Under the pieces are notes generated by a model. It saw only the letters and a program-made list of their open reading frames with translations. It had not been told where the DNA came from and searched no databases. From CAVXEF01 sp963827315 (GTDB lineage Bacteria > Planctomycetota > Phycisphaerae > Sedimentisphaerales > Anaerobacaceae), in the NCBI GenBank assembly GCA_963827315.1, contig CAWHAL010000001.1, positions 372,001 to 436,000 of the forward strand: a stretch of 64,000 nucleotides of DNA, read 5' to 3'. Shown here piece by piece: positions 1 through 9,440 of this stretch (its first letter is position 1; every line of letters begins with the position of its first letter). The translations under genes and the position numbers were made by a program.

Positions 1-49
1 GCAGTAAACTCAATAAGTAACTTTAGGCATTCCATACTTTAGGTACTTT

Positions 50-1012
50 TTAGCCGACCTGACGTCTCTGGAAGAGTGCAACGGCGAGCGACAATATAGC
101 GGTTGTGTAGCAGAGGGCGTAAAGGGCGGTTATGGCGATATACTTCAGGGGGACAGTGCTGCCTTCGTAAATGGCATCGCTTATCCAAAAGACCTGCAGA
201 TTCGGGACCAAGAAGCGGCCTATTTTCGCCCATAAATGGGTGTCAGCAAATCTGCCGAAGGTATAATCACTGACAAGGCCCAATAAAAACAGGCCTATAC
301 AGGCTGAAAGTGTAACAACGGCGTTAAACCTTGTCGAAAGTGCGATGGCGAGTGCCACAATTATAATGGCAGCCAACAGCAGCAGCACTGAGCCGTAGAC
401 ATCAAGGGCGTTGATGCCGTTATTGGTGGGGTTGAACCGCCAGTCGCGGTCGATAAACGCCAAAAAAACGATTGCGAGGGTGGCAAAGATGCCGGCGAGC
501 ACCATAGCGGTAGAGGAGAATTTCCAATCATAAGCATAGTTAAAAAAGGCACTTAGCAGCAAAGTCAGGGCGGCGGCGAGTCCTGCTGCGGTAAGAACGG
601 TCCAATCGTGGGTGTCATTTACGGAGGCGAGTACGCCGTGCCTGATAGCCATAAGAAGTGCAACGGTGCAAATATAATGTGCCAGTACGACGGCAGCGCT
701 TACGCCGAGGAACTTGGCCACAATAAATATCGGACGCTGGACCGGCTTGCTGAGTACAGTAAGGATGGTTTTATCATCAATTTCCCTGGCGACTGCGCCG
801 GAGGCTGAAAAGATTCCTACGAACAAACTGGCCAAAAACAACGTAGATAAACCTATTTCGCGTAAGAGTTTATTGTCGTCCTCCATTGAGTACATCGAAA
901 GGGAAGGACTAACGAAAAACAAGATCAGCGCAGTGACAACCAGAACAGCATAAATGGGCTGCCTTAAGGTTTCGATGAAGGTGTTTTTTGCCAGGGTAAA
1001 TAATCTGTACAT
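50..1012 (-). CDS. ABC-2 type transporter permease
   Basis: Integral membrane subunit of an ABC exporter, 320 residues. The start is cytosolic-looking (MYRLFTLAKNTFIETLRQP), followed by about six hydrophobic segments. The motif VAREIDDKTILTVLSKPVQR at about residues 73-92 is the conserved cytoplasmic loop of ABC-2 permeases that act on gliding or drug-export type ATPases. The partner ATPase is not upstream within the window and presumably lies beyond base 1, since this gene points towards the left edge. The permease split at 8844-10219 shares the same loop (YKQVYTVLTKPIRRFKF), so the two are distant paralogues. The substrate cannot be told. It is divergent from the SPFH run that starts at 1276. 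Confidence 0.8.
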   Translation of the reverse strand: MYRLFTLAKNTFIETLRQPIYAVLVVTALILFFVSPSLSMYSMEDDNKLLREIGLSTLFLASLFVGIFSASGAVAREIDDKTILTVLSKPVQRPIFIVAKFLGVSAAVVLAHYICTVALLMAIRHGVLASVNDTHDWTVLTAAGLAAALTLLLSAFFNYAYDWKFSSTAMVLAGIFATLAIVFLAFIDRDWRFNPTNNGINALDVYGSVLLLLAAIIIVALAIALSTRFNAVVTLSACIGLFLLGLVSDYTFGRFADTHLWAKIGRFLVPNLQVFWISDAIYEGSTVPLKYIAITALYALCYTTAILSLAVALFQRRQVG

Positions 1013-1068
1013 TGTTCTTTGTCCGCTGCTACGGCTGCCGCGGCGACGACTAAAAGGGCTAACTCAAT

Positions 1069-1093
1069 GGATTCGGCAAGCTCACCATAAATA
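1069..1093 (+). repeat. Dispersed short repeat, copy 1
   Basis: One of four copies in the window of a word close to TTCGACAAGCTCACCAT followed by AA-rich sequence; this copy has a G in place of the A (TTCGGCAAGCTCACCAT). It lies in the 260-base gap between divergent genes. Nothing else in that gap (1013-1275) can be assigned. Confidence 0.6.
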
Positions 1094-1146
1094 TAATAAA
1101 AGGATGATTTTTTGGCAATAGTTTCTTATACTGAATACGCGTTTAT

Positions 1147-1170
1147 GGATTCGACAAGCTCACCATCAAT
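1147..1170 (+). repeat. Dispersed short repeat, copy 2
   Basis: Second copy of the TTCGACAAGCTCACCAT word, 78 bases after the first and in the same orientation. It is identical to the core word and is followed by CAAT. Confidence 0.6.
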
Positions 1171-1275
1171 TGCTATATTTTTGAACTTTCAGGGTTGCAA
1201 GAGCCGACACCATTATATAAATCAGTTACCCATTCGTGCCCTTTTTGTTCGGATATAAAAGTCGGGAATAAAAAA

Positions 1276-2385
1276 ATGGCGATATCCTCGAAGCGTGCGG
1301 AAAACGTAGCGATAGTTTCATTAGTCGTGGATGTTGTGTTTTTCGTTGTTGTGCTGCTGATGGGGCGCTGGAGCGGATTTGTTGCAGTCAATGCGGCTGC
1401 GTGGCTTATTCTGTCGGCGGTACTGGTGTGGGCGGTTTTGGCGCTGCAGTTCCATCAGCGAAGCCTTGCGGAACAAGAAAAACTCGACCTGAGCCAGTTA
1501 AGCGAGGCAGAAGAGGGCCAATCGAGGATTTTTCAGGCGAGGGGCGAACACGCGGGGTTATTTGCCGTTGCGCAGCGGCGTTTGCAAATACTTGAGAAAT
1601 GGTTTCTGCCAATTTTCTCAGCGGGTATAGCCTGCTACCAGATAGTCGTCGGTCTTTACCTGCTGAAGGTTGCCTCCGGCGGAGTTGAGACGGAGTGGAG
1701 ACAGCCGCTGCTGTGCAGCATTTTTCTGACGGCTGTGGCGTTCGTGAGCTTTCTGATTTCGCGCTACGCTACGGGGATGTCGGAGCAGACACAATGGAAG
1801 CCGTTAAGGGCCGGTGGAAGTTTACTGCTTGCGGCGGCGCTACTGTGCTTTGCGCTGGCGATAGCTTTGGCAGTGGCGCATTTCAAGATTTTCCTGCCAC
1901 TGAGTATAATTCGGTGGACTATCCCAATTCTGCTTGTAGTCCTCGGCGTAGAAACAGCTCTGAATGCTGTGCTGGACATATACCGGCCGAGACTCGAAGG
2001 CCAGTACAGTCGAGCGGCCTTCGACAGCAGACTACTGGGTGTTATAAATGAGCCCGGCGGGATATTCCGTACCGCTGCAACCGCTATCGATTACCAGTTC
2101 GGCTTCAAGGTCTCGCAGACGTGGTTTTATAAACTTCTCGAAAAGGCGATAGTGCCGCTTATTCTTTTCGCGGGGGTTACGGTGTATCTATTGAGCAGCG
2201 TGGTTGTGGTCGCTCCAAACGAAGAGGCGATAATAGAGCATTTAGGAAATCCCCGCGACCAGGCCGGCCAGGTCAAACTCATCGGGCCCGGACTGACATT
2301 CAAATGGCCGTGGCCCATCGATATCGCGCAAATACCCCACAAAGAAAATTATGGAATTAAACATCGGCTTTGTACCCAAGGTTGA
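1276..2385 (+). CDS. SPFH (HflK-like) membrane protein, N-terminal part, frameshifted
   Basis: N-terminal piece of a protein that should be about 688 residues (1276-3340). It carries several hydrophobic segments over roughly residues 10-245, then another at about 305-325 followed by the SPFH opening (VVVVAPNEEAIIEHLGNPRD ... GPGLTFKWPWPID). ATG 1276 is preferred over the upstream in-frame TTG at 1195. The frame runs off into an unrelated tail after IPHKE. Continuity returns in the +1 frame as MELNIGFVPKVD. Removing one A from the AAAA run near 2345 restores KEIMELNIGF, so this is one gene broken by one extra base. Family knowledge: HflK/HflC-type proteins form membrane assemblies that modulate proteases. 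The multi-span N-terminal domain is unusual for classical HflK. Confidence 0.75.
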   Translation: MAISSKRAENVAIVSLVVDVVFFVVVLLMGRWSGFVAVNAAAWLILSAVLVWAVLALQFHQRSLAEQEKLDLSQLSEAEEGQSRIFQARGEHAGLFAVAQRRLQILEKWFLPIFSAGIACYQIVVGLYLLKVASGGVETEWRQPLLCSIFLTAVAFVSFLISRYATGMSEQTQWKPLRAGGSLLLAAALLCFALAIALAVAHFKIFLPLSIIRWTIPILLVVLGVETALNAVLDIYRPRLEGQYSRAAFDSRLLGVINEPGGIFRTAATAIDYQFGFKVSQTWFYKLLEKAIVPLILFAGVTVYLLSSVVVVAPNEEAIIEHLGNPRDQAGQVKLIGPGLTFKWPWPIDIAQIPHKENYGIKHRLCTQG

Positions 2386-3340
2386 CCCAAAGACCGGCGA
2401 GCGGATACGCGAGCCGCTGCTGTGGGGCAAGAGCCATTACGAAGTCGAACATAATATTCTCGTGGCGAGCACACACACGGCCGGCAAAGAAACACAGGGC
2501 GCCGTGCCGATAAGCTTCGTCAAGGCAAATATCCCCGTCCAGTACAAGGTAAAGGACCTATACGCTTTTCTTTACAACCATCAGGATTCGGCGAGGCTGC
2601 TTGAGTCAATTTGTTATCGGCAGCTTGCGAACTTTGCGGCCGGTGCGACGATTGACGTTGACAACGAAACCGATATTCAGCGCAGTCTGCTCGGCGCAGG
2701 CAGAGCAGAAGCCAAGAAGCTTCTAACAGAGAGGATTCAGGCTGCTGCTGACGAGACAGGTCTGGGTGTCGAAATCACCTTTCTGGGTTTGCAGGGAATC
2801 CATCCGCCACCTGAGGTAGCACCCGATTACCAAAAGGTCATCGGGGCCATTCAAAAGAAACAGGCACTTATACTGGCCGCTCAGGCACAGCGCAATAAAA
2901 CCCTGAGCAATCTCGCAGGCTCAGTCGAGGACGCCGACAAATTATATGAGCTGGCGACACAATACCAAAAAGCCCAGGATGAAAACAACACCATAAACAT
3001 CGAAAAACTCGGCAGCGAGATGGACCTGGCTTTCTCGCAGGCAAAAGGCGAAATCTTCGAGACATTAAGACAAGCACAGGGCTACGAATTTGAAAAAGCG
3101 ACGCTGGCGAAGGCGACCGGTGAACACTTCCAAAGCCAAGTTCAGGCTTACGGGGCTGCGCCGGAAATCTACAAGCGTCAACTTGTGCTGGGGGCTTATG
3201 AGGAAATTCCGAAAAACATACGAAAATACATTATCGCAGCCGACCTGAACGATACTCAAGTTACCATTATCGACCTTCAGGAGAAACTGACGCCCAGCCT
3301 GTATGAACTGGGCGGATTTGAGGAGACCAGGCCAAAATGA
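2351..3340 (+). CDS. SPFH (HflK-like) protein, C-terminal part, frameshifted
   Basis: C-terminal continuation of the gene starting at 1276. It holds the body of the SPFH domain (VPISFVKANIPVQYKVKDLY, about residues 50-70 of this piece) and then the long Ala/Gln/Glu-rich helical region typical of prohibitin/HflK coiled coils (AQAQRNKTLSNLAGSVEDAD and following). The apparent ATG at 2351 is internal to the restored gene and is not a credible start. The last four bases overlap the next SPFH gene (ATGA at 3337-3340), so the two are translationally coupled. Whether the frameshift is real or a sequence error cannot be told from this window. Confidence 0.75.
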   Translation: MELNIGFVPKVDPKTGERIREPLLWGKSHYEVEHNILVASTHTAGKETQGAVPISFVKANIPVQYKVKDLYAFLYNHQDSARLLESICYRQLANFAAGATIDVDNETDIQRSLLGAGRAEAKKLLTERIQAAADETGLGVEITFLGLQGIHPPPEVAPDYQKVIGAIQKKQALILAAQAQRNKTLSNLAGSVEDADKLYELATQYQKAQDENNTINIEKLGSEMDLAFSQAKGEIFETLRQAQGYEFEKATLAKATGEHFQSQVQAYGAAPEIYKRQLVLGAYEEIPKNIRKYIIAADLNDTQVTIIDLQEKLTPSLYELGGFEETRPK

Positions 3341-4236
3341 AAAATACAGCAATAACAATTTTTATCGTGCTTGTAGTAGTTATTCTTGCACTTCAGCTTG
3401 TGTCATTTCAGGTAAGAGAGACCGAATCGGCGCTTGTGACGACCTTCGGAAGACCGACAGATGAAATCACGAGGCCTGGCTGGTATTTCAAGTGGCCTGC
3501 GCCAATCCAGTGGGTGTACAAATTCGACTCGCGGAAAAGAATTCTCGAAGCTGAGGTCGGCGAGACAACGACAAAAGGTGCCGTTCCCATCATCGTAAAC
3601 ACGTACGTTGTCTGGAGGATTGCGCAGCCGCTGAAATTCTTCAACGCCGTCGGCACTATCAAAGAGGCTGAGAACAAACTCCGCAGCCAAATCAGCGACA
3701 CGCAGAACCGTGTAATCGGCAAACATGAGTTCGGCGAATTCGTCAACAGCGACAACACGAAGATAAGATTCGAGCAAATCGAGGACGAAATGCTGGCCGA
3801 TCTCCAGCATGCGGTCAGCGATAATTACGGCATCGAAGCGGCGGTGGTCGGGATAAAACAACTTAAAATCAGCGGCGAGGTCAGTAAAGACGTTTTCGAA
3901 CGAATGAGGGCAGAGCGAAACCGGCGGACCGAGGCCACCATTGCGCAGGGCAACGCCGAGGCAACAAGAATAAAAACAGACGCTGATTACAAGAAGACGG
4001 AATTGCTTGCTGCCGCGCAGGCGAGGGCAAAAGCGATACGAGCCCAGGGCGATGCGGAGGCGGCGAAATATTACAAGATGCTCGAGGCCAATCCGGAACT
4101 GGCGATGTTTCTGCGTGAGATTGAAACACTCAAAGAAGTATTAAAGGAAAGGGCTACCATCGTCCTGCCGGCCGATGCGGAGCCTTTCAAATTGTTAAAG
4201 GGACTTCCCGACCTGGAGGCGGAGCGGAAAAAATAA
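3337..4236 (+). CDS. SPFH protein, HflC-like
   Basis: 299 residues with one N-terminal membrane anchor (residues about 5-22, TIFIVLVVVILALQLVSF). The SPFH/Band 7 domain starts at VRETESALVTTFGRP, includes GWYFKWPAPIQWVYKFDSR, and is followed by a charged coiled coil (RAERNRRTEATIAQGNAEAT ... RAQGDAEAAKYYKMLEANPE). This RxEAxxAQGxAEA-type pattern is the HflC signature. The length is close to the usual HflC size. It sits second in a tandem of three SPFH genes with a 4-base overlap to the first. In established systems HflC pairs with HflK around FtsH at the inner membrane. No ftsH is in the window, so a different client, perhaps the downstream metal ATPase or ABC exporter, is possible; that is inference. 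Confidence 0.88.
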   Translation: MKNTAITIFIVLVVVILALQLVSFQVRETESALVTTFGRPTDEITRPGWYFKWPAPIQWVYKFDSRKRILEAEVGETTTKGAVPIIVNTYVVWRIAQPLKFFNAVGTIKEAENKLRSQISDTQNRVIGKHEFGEFVNSDNTKIRFEQIEDEMLADLQHAVSDNYGIEAAVVGIKQLKISGEVSKDVFERMRAERNRRTEATIAQGNAEATRIKTDADYKKTELLAAAQARAKAIRAQGDAEAAKYYKMLEANPELAMFLREIETLKEVLKERATIVLPADAEPFKLLKGLPDLEAERKK

Positions 4237-4266
4237 TCCTGTAACCTGATTTTATCAGTGGTGATA

Positions 4267-4290
4267 GGTTCGACAAGCTCACTATAAAAA
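4267..4290 (+). repeat. Dispersed short repeat, copy 3
   Basis: Copy of the TTCGACAAGCTCACTAT word lying in the 53-base gap between two SPFH genes. It ends at the ATG of the HflK-like gene at 4290, so the repeat forms part of that gene's translation start region. No strong Shine-Dalgarno sequence is visible there. Confidence 0.55.
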
Positions 4291-5576
4291 TGGCAGAACA
4301 AAGTCATCGAAATAAAAATTTGCGGGACCAGCCGACGTCGAAAGAGGCTGGAGGCGTCCTTGACGCAGCCGGCATCTCACTGTTTGAGGCACTGCGAGTC
4401 AGCTTCATTATCCTGAAGGTCATAATGATTGTGCTGGTTGTGCTGTTTCTGGCGTCTGGATTCAAGACTGTCGGTTCGGATGAACAGGCATTAGTTCTGC
4501 GATTCGGGAAGATTCGGGGGGTCGGCGATGAGAGAATCCGCGGGCCGGGACTGCACTGGGTCTTTCCATACCCGATAGACACTATTGTGAAAATACCCGT
4601 TGAAAAAAGGACAAACCTGCCAATTAACTCCTTCTGGTATTTCCAAAGGCCTGAAGAGATGCTGCCGGAAGGCCCAAAAACCCAGATTCAGGTGCCGGAA
4701 ACACTTGAGCCACTGAGAGAGGGCTACTGCCTGACCAGAAGTCAAAAGCAGGAAACCGGTGGTGACGGCAGCGATTACAATATTATCCACTGCAAATGGC
4801 AACTGACATATAAGATTAGCGACGCCGAGCGGTTCTTCAAGAATATCTATACCGATGAGGTCAAACCCGGCCAGACATACGCAGAGGTCATAGACTCGAG
4901 CATAGGGCCGCTACTGCAGGGTTTGTTCGAGGACGCCGTCGTAGCGGCAATCGTAAACTACACCATCGACCAGGCGTTGTTCCTGAGCCAGGACAGGATA
5001 ACCGGACATATTGCGAAACTGCTGCAGGAAAGACTCGACAAGATAGAAAGCGGGATAACGGTCGTATCGGTGCAACTGACCGACAGTACATGGCCGCGCC
5101 AAGTCAACGATGCATTTTTAGCGTCACTGCGAGCCAGTCAGGAAAGTCAAAAGGCCATCAGCCAGGCCAAAGGTTATGCTGAGAATACCATTAACGAGGC
5201 AGCAGGGCCAGTGGCCGAGGAACTGCTTGCAGCGATAGAGAACAAAAACCTCAGCGCAGAAGAACAGGAACTTTTATGGTCACAACTGGCCGGGCAGGGG
5301 CGCGAAATAATCGCTGAAGCAACCGCACACAAAACAAAAGTTGTCGAAAGTGCCAAAGCCAATGCCGAGTATCTGCAAAAAATACTGCCGGAATACCGAA
5401 AGCGGCCGAAATTAGTTATCCACGATATATACCAGGAGGCTATTAAATACGTCCTTAACAATGTGGATGAAAAAATAATTATTCAACCGACCGGAGGAAT
5501 CAAAGGCGAGCTCAGAGTCCTGATAAACAGGGACCCTGCGATAAAACCAAAATCTGGGAAGACCGAACAAAAATAA
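4290..5576 (+). CDS. SPFH protein, HflK-like
   Basis: 428 residues. After a hydrophilic N-terminus there is a membrane anchor at about residues 45-65 (VIMIVLVVLFLASGF). The SPFH domain begins GSDEQALVLRFGKIRGVGDE and continues IRGPGLHWVFPYPIDTIVKI, the HflK-type opening. A segment around residues 110-160 is longer than in standard HflK. The C-terminal half is helical and rich in A, E and Q (SQAKGYAENTINEAAGPVAE). It is the third SPFH gene in a row, after the HflC-like gene. HflK and HflC normally form a hetero-oligomeric cage in the inner membrane; here the extra SPFH copy suggests a three-component assembly, which is an inference. Confidence 0.85.
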   Translation: MAEQSHRNKNLRDQPTSKEAGGVLDAAGISLFEALRVSFIILKVIMIVLVVLFLASGFKTVGSDEQALVLRFGKIRGVGDERIRGPGLHWVFPYPIDTIVKIPVEKRTNLPINSFWYFQRPEEMLPEGPKTQIQVPETLEPLREGYCLTRSQKQETGGDGSDYNIIHCKWQLTYKISDAERFFKNIYTDEVKPGQTYAEVIDSSIGPLLQGLFEDAVVAAIVNYTIDQALFLSQDRITGHIAKLLQERLDKIESGITVVSVQLTDSTWPRQVNDAFLASLRASQESQKAISQAKGYAENTINEAAGPVAEELLAAIENKNLSAEEQELLWSQLAGQGREIIAEATAHKTKVVESAKANAEYLQKILPEYRKRPKLVIHDIYQEAIKYVLNNVDEKIIIQPTGGIKGELRVLINRDPAIKPKSGKTEQK

Positions 5577-5603
5577 CAGATAATCAAACGCAATACAACA
5601 ATT

Positions 5604-7532
5604 ATGGCTCACGAACATTTACATTTTAAGCAGGATATAACCAGCGAGGCGACGGCCGGCAAGCAGGTGCGTGTAAGTATAGCCCTATTGGGGACACTGG
5701 CCGGCGGAGCACTTCTAATCAGCAGCGCCGCTGCCAGAGCCTTCTACGGGGCAGGCAGCTTCAACGCGGAGATGCTGGCGATGGCGGGAGCTATCCTGCT
5801 GGGTGCTCCAATCATAGTGCACGCGGTAAAGAGCCTGATAAGAAAAGAATCACATATGGATGAACTGGTGGCTCTGGCGATATTAGCCGCCTTTGCCACA
5901 CAGAACTATGTTACGGCAGGGGTTGTCGCCTTCTTTATGCTTTTAAGCGAGCTGATTGAGACTCGAACCGCCTTAGGCGCACGGGCTTCGATTGAGTCGC
6001 TGATAAAATTAACGCCCACCAGGGCCAATCTGGTTAACGCCGACGGCACCGAGAGGGAAATTGACGTCAGCGCACTTGCGCCCGGCGCCTGCATCCGTGT
6101 TCGGCCTGGCGATAACATCCCCGCCGACGGCGAAGTGCAGAAAGGTATAAGCTGCGTAAATGAAGCGACGATAACAGGCGAATCCCTGCCCGTCGATAAG
6201 GTCCCCGGAATGCAGGTTTTCGCCGGCACAAATAACCTTACCGGTGCGATGGACATCACCGTAACAAAGGCCGGAAAAGATACGACGCTCGGCAAGGTGC
6301 AGGAACTGATTATAGAGGCTGAACAAACAAAGATTCCGATTATGCGGATAATTGACCGATACGTCAGATGGTACACGCCGACAATTTTGATGATTGCCGG
6401 AATAGTGTTATTTTTCACAAGAAATATCAACTACGCAATCACCATACTTATTATTTCGTGTCCGTGTGCGTTGATTTTAGCGACGCCTACGGCGATGGTA
6501 GCGGCGATTTCGGCTGCCGCCCGTTTAGGAGTGCTGATAAAGAACGTTGCCGACCTTGAGGTTGCCGGCAAAATCACGGCGATGGTCTTTGACAAGACAG
6601 GAACGGTAACCACGGGTCGCTTGTATGTAACGAAACTCACGCCTGCTGAGAATGTTGAGGCAGCGGAGCTATTAGCCGCTGCTGCTTCCGCCGAGAAGAT
6701 GAGCAAACACCCCGTTGCGAGGGCTTTGCAGGAGATTGCAAAACAGGCAAAGCTCGAAGTGGCTGCTGCGGATAACTTCCGGGAATTTCCCGGCAAGGGC
6801 GTTACGGCGACGGTCAACCATGAAAAGGTAATACTCGGCAGAGATACCTTCCTGAAGGAAAACGATGTTGATATAAGCAATGTTTCGGGCCCAGCCGTTG
6901 GTGAGGAGCAGGGCTTCAGTACGCTTTACGTTGCAAAGAACTCAAAGTGCATCGGGTGGATAGGGCTGCAGGATAAAACCAGGCCTGAAGCCAGCCACGC
7001 CGTCAAGGAGCTACTTAATCTCGGGGTAAAAAGAATCACTATGCTGACCGGCGACAGGAACGAGGTGGCCAAACGAGTGGCGGCGGAACTTGGGTGCACG
7101 GACTTCAAGTCGCAGTGCCTGCCACACGACAAACTGTTGATTGTAGAACAGATTCGAAAGGACGGGCACACCGTTGTGGTGGTCGGAGACGGGATAAACG
7201 ATGCGCCGGCGCTGGCTGCTGGCGATTTGGGAATTGCTATGGGCGCCGCCGGCAGCGATGTCGCCATAAACTCTGCGTCAATTGCGCTTATGAGCGACGA
7301 CCTGAACCGGCTGCCATTTCTGGTTCTGCTCTCGCGCAAGACAAGAAACCTCATTATGCAGAACTTAGGCTTTGGCATCACCTTCATAATACTGGGGATT
7401 TCGGCCTTTAAGTTTTTGCGGCCGGAGATAGCCGCCGTCATGCATTTTGCAGGGTCTCTATTCGTCGTGTTCAACAGCGCCAGACTCGTGCGTTTCGGCG
7501 AAGAACTCAGCCACGAAAAGATTGATTATTGA
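5604..7532 (+). CDS. Heavy-metal translocating P1B-type ATPase
   Basis: 642-residue metal exporter. Visible P-type ATPase motifs: TGES at residues 191-194 (actuator domain), CPC at 286-288 in the ion path (SCPCALILATPTA), phosphorylated Asp330 in DKTGT, an HP dipeptide in the nucleotide domain (SKHPVARAL), and GDGINDAPAL in the hinge. These are diagnostic of P1B pumps. There is no N-terminal CxxC metal-binding domain; the start is only His-bearing (MAHEHLHF). CPC is found in Cu and in Zn/Cd/Pb pumps, so the metal is uncertain, with a CadA/ZntA-type export role most likely. The gene starts 27 bases after the HflK-like gene and on the same strand, so it is probably in the same operon. Confidence 0.9.
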   Translation: MAHEHLHFKQDITSEATAGKQVRVSIALLGTLAGGALLISSAAARAFYGAGSFNAEMLAMAGAILLGAPIIVHAVKSLIRKESHMDELVALAILAAFATQNYVTAGVVAFFMLLSELIETRTALGARASIESLIKLTPTRANLVNADGTEREIDVSALAPGACIRVRPGDNIPADGEVQKGISCVNEATITGESLPVDKVPGMQVFAGTNNLTGAMDITVTKAGKDTTLGKVQELIIEAEQTKIPIMRIIDRYVRWYTPTILMIAGIVLFFTRNINYAITILIISCPCALILATPTAMVAAISAAARLGVLIKNVADLEVAGKITAMVFDKTGTVTTGRLYVTKLTPAENVEAAELLAAAASAEKMSKHPVARALQEIAKQAKLEVAAADNFREFPGKGVTATVNHEKVILGRDTFLKENDVDISNVSGPAVGEEQGFSTLYVAKNSKCIGWIGLQDKTRPEASHAVKELLNLGVKRITMLTGDRNEVAKRVAAELGCTDFKSQCLPHDKLLIVEQIRKDGHTVVVVGDGINDAPALAAGDLGIAMGAAGSDVAINSASIALMSDDLNRLPFLVLLSRKTRNLIMQNLGFGITFIILGISAFKFLRPEIAAVMHFAGSLFVVFNSARLVRFGEELSHEKIDY

Positions 7533-7555
7533 TTATTGGTTACTGATTATTGGTT

Positions 7556-8851
7556 ATGCAATATGCCATAGAAACTTTTTCTTTGACGAAGATTTTTTCC
7601 GACTGGTGGGGCAGAGACAAGGTCTACGCCGTCGATGAACTGAACCTGCAGGTACAATACAATGAGGTTTTCGGTCTTTTGGGCCCCAACGGGTCCGGGA
7701 AGACGACGACGTTGAAGATGCTGCTGGGATTACTATATCCGAGCAGCGGCAGAGCAATAGTTCTCGGCGGCGACAGCAGCGACCCGAAAATCAATGCCCG
7801 GATTGGTTTTCTGCCGGAGGAATCGTATCTATATCGCTACCTCAACGCTCGCGAGACACTCGAATTTTACGGCAGATTGTTCGGCCTGCCGCCGAAGGTG
7901 CGGAAGATGAGAATCGAGGCACTGCTGGATATGGTGGGCCTAAAGGCTGCGGCGAACAGGCCGGTCGGCACCTACTCGAAAGGGATGGCACGAAGGATTG
8001 GGCTGGCGCAGGCGCTGATAAACGACCCGGATTTGCTTATTTTAGATGAGCCGACGACGGGGCTGGACCCCATCGGGACAAGACAGATTAAGGACTTAAT
8101 CGTGCAACTGGCCAAAAGAGGCAAGACCGTTCTGCTTTGTAGCCATCTGCTGGCCGACGTTGAGGACGTATGCGACAGAATTGCGATCCTCTACGACGGG
8201 AAAATCCAGGCAAAAGGGAAAGTCAGGGAACTGCTGCAACAGACACACAAAAAACAGTTTACCACAGGCGCCATCAGCAACCCCACCATCGAGAAGATAA
8301 AACAGCTTGTGGAAGCCGAAGATGCTGAGTGCGTCGTTACCTCACCAATGGACAAGCTTGAGACGTTTTTCATCAGGACGGTTATGGCAGCCCAGCGACA
8401 GTTTCAGCCCAGCTCCGGCGCCGTAAGCACCGGCCGCATCGGTGACTTTCTTAGTGCTGAGCATATCGAGGAAAGCATACTCGATAAGCTTGTTTCCGCC
8501 ACACAGATGGCGGACAAGTCTGCGCCGGTATCGCCGCCGTCGACTCCCGCTATAACCGAAACGGAAAAGGTTATGACTGCCGACAGCCCGCGAGGCGAAG
8601 CGGATGGGGAGCTTCTCGAAAGACTGATGGAGGAGGGAGCTGAGCCGATACGAACTGAGCCTGTGACCGAAGCCGAATCTTCCGAACCGGGAAATGACCG
8701 CCGGCAGGACGAGAAAAACATCTTAGACCAACTTACAAGCGCCAAAAACAAAGACCAGAAGAAAGATAATCAGAGGGCAGAAGACGGAGGGCAGAATTCA
8801 CGACCGCCGATACCGGACATCCAAAAGCAGAAGGACATCAACAATGCATAG
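7556..8851 (+). CDS. ABC transporter ATP-binding protein with long C-terminal tail
   Basis: ATPase subunit of about 431 residues. Walker A is GPNGSGKTT (about residue 45), the signature is YSKGMARRIGLAQAL, and Walker B is LLILDEPTTGLDP followed by the switch His (CSHLLADVEDV). The first 230 residues are a standard CcmA-type ATPase, close to those that drive ABC-2 exporters. The remaining 200 residues are an acidic, low-complexity tail that normal family members lack. Its last part (8772-8796) coincides with a short repeated DNA word also seen at 10231. ATG 7556 is chosen over TTG 7550. The stop overlaps the ATG of the permease gene at 8844, so the two are coupled. Confidence 0.88.
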   Translation: MQYAIETFSLTKIFSDWWGRDKVYAVDELNLQVQYNEVFGLLGPNGSGKTTTLKMLLGLLYPSSGRAIVLGGDSSDPKINARIGFLPEESYLYRYLNARETLEFYGRLFGLPPKVRKMRIEALLDMVGLKAAANRPVGTYSKGMARRIGLAQALINDPDLLILDEPTTGLDPIGTRQIKDLIVQLAKRGKTVLLCSHLLADVEDVCDRIAILYDGKIQAKGKVRELLQQTHKKQFTTGAISNPTIEKIKQLVEAEDAECVVTSPMDKLETFFIRTVMAAQRQFQPSSGAVSTGRIGDFLSAEHIEESILDKLVSATQMADKSAPVSPPSTPAITETEKVMTADSPRGEADGELLERLMEEGAEPIRTEPVTEAESSEPGNDRRQDEKNILDQLTSAKNKDQKKDNQRAEDGGQNSRPPIPDIQKQKDINNA

Positions 8852-9440
8852 CATCTGGGCCGTTGCTGTAAATACAATAAAACAGGCTGTGCGAATGAAA
8901 ATCGCCGCAGTGTTCATAATCCTTCTGGCGGTGCTGCTGCCTGTTATGGGTTTTTCGATGAGCGGCGACGGGACCCTCAAGGGCAGACTCCAAACCTTCG
9001 TCAGCTACGGGCTGTCGCTGAGCAGCCTGCTGCTGTGCCTTCTTACAGTAGCGGTGTCGTGCTACTCCATAACGAGCGACTTCGAATATAAGCAGGTCTA
9101 TACGGTGCTTACCAAGCCGATTCGGCGTTTCAAGTTTCTCCTGGGCAAGCTTCTGGGCGTGATAGTGTTGAGCGGCAGCCTGCTAATCCTGTTCTCGGCT
9201 GTGATTTACGGCATCACCATTTATATGCCGCGCTTGTGCGGGGCCAGCGAAGACGAACTTCTTGCAGCCCAGAACGAGTTTTACACTGCGCGGGTGGGTC
9301 TGATGCCTGCAGAAGTAGATGTCAGTGCCGAGGTTGAGCAGGAGTACGAAAAGCGATTCAAAACCGGGCAGTTGCCAGCGGAAGTCCCCAGCAGTGAAAA
9401 TGCCGGAGGAATTACAAGGCAGCCGTCGCCGAGCAGCTAA
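8844..9440 (+). CDS. ABC-2 permease, N-terminal part, frameshifted
   Basis: First part of the membrane partner of the ATPase just upstream, overlapping it by 8 bases. It has a first hydrophobic helix after MHSIWAVAVNTIKQAVRMK, then helices around residues 45-70 and 95-125. The conserved loop is SDFEYKQVYTVLTKPIRRF. The frame stops at 9440 after an implausible tail. The next frame is open from 9398 and continues smoothly (CRRNYKAAVAEQLRLAKR). Adding one base to the AAAA run at 9397-9400 joins the two into a protein of about 458 residues. The break is therefore a one-base loss, real or artefactual. Confidence 0.78.
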   Translation: MHSIWAVAVNTIKQAVRMKIAAVFIILLAVLLPVMGFSMSGDGTLKGRLQTFVSYGLSLSSLLLCLLTVAVSCYSITSDFEYKQVYTVLTKPIRRFKFLLGKLLGVIVLSGSLLILFSAVIYGITIYMPRLCGASEDELLAAQNEFYTARVGLMPAEVDVSAEVEQEYEKRFKTGQLPAEVPSSENAGGITRQPSPSS

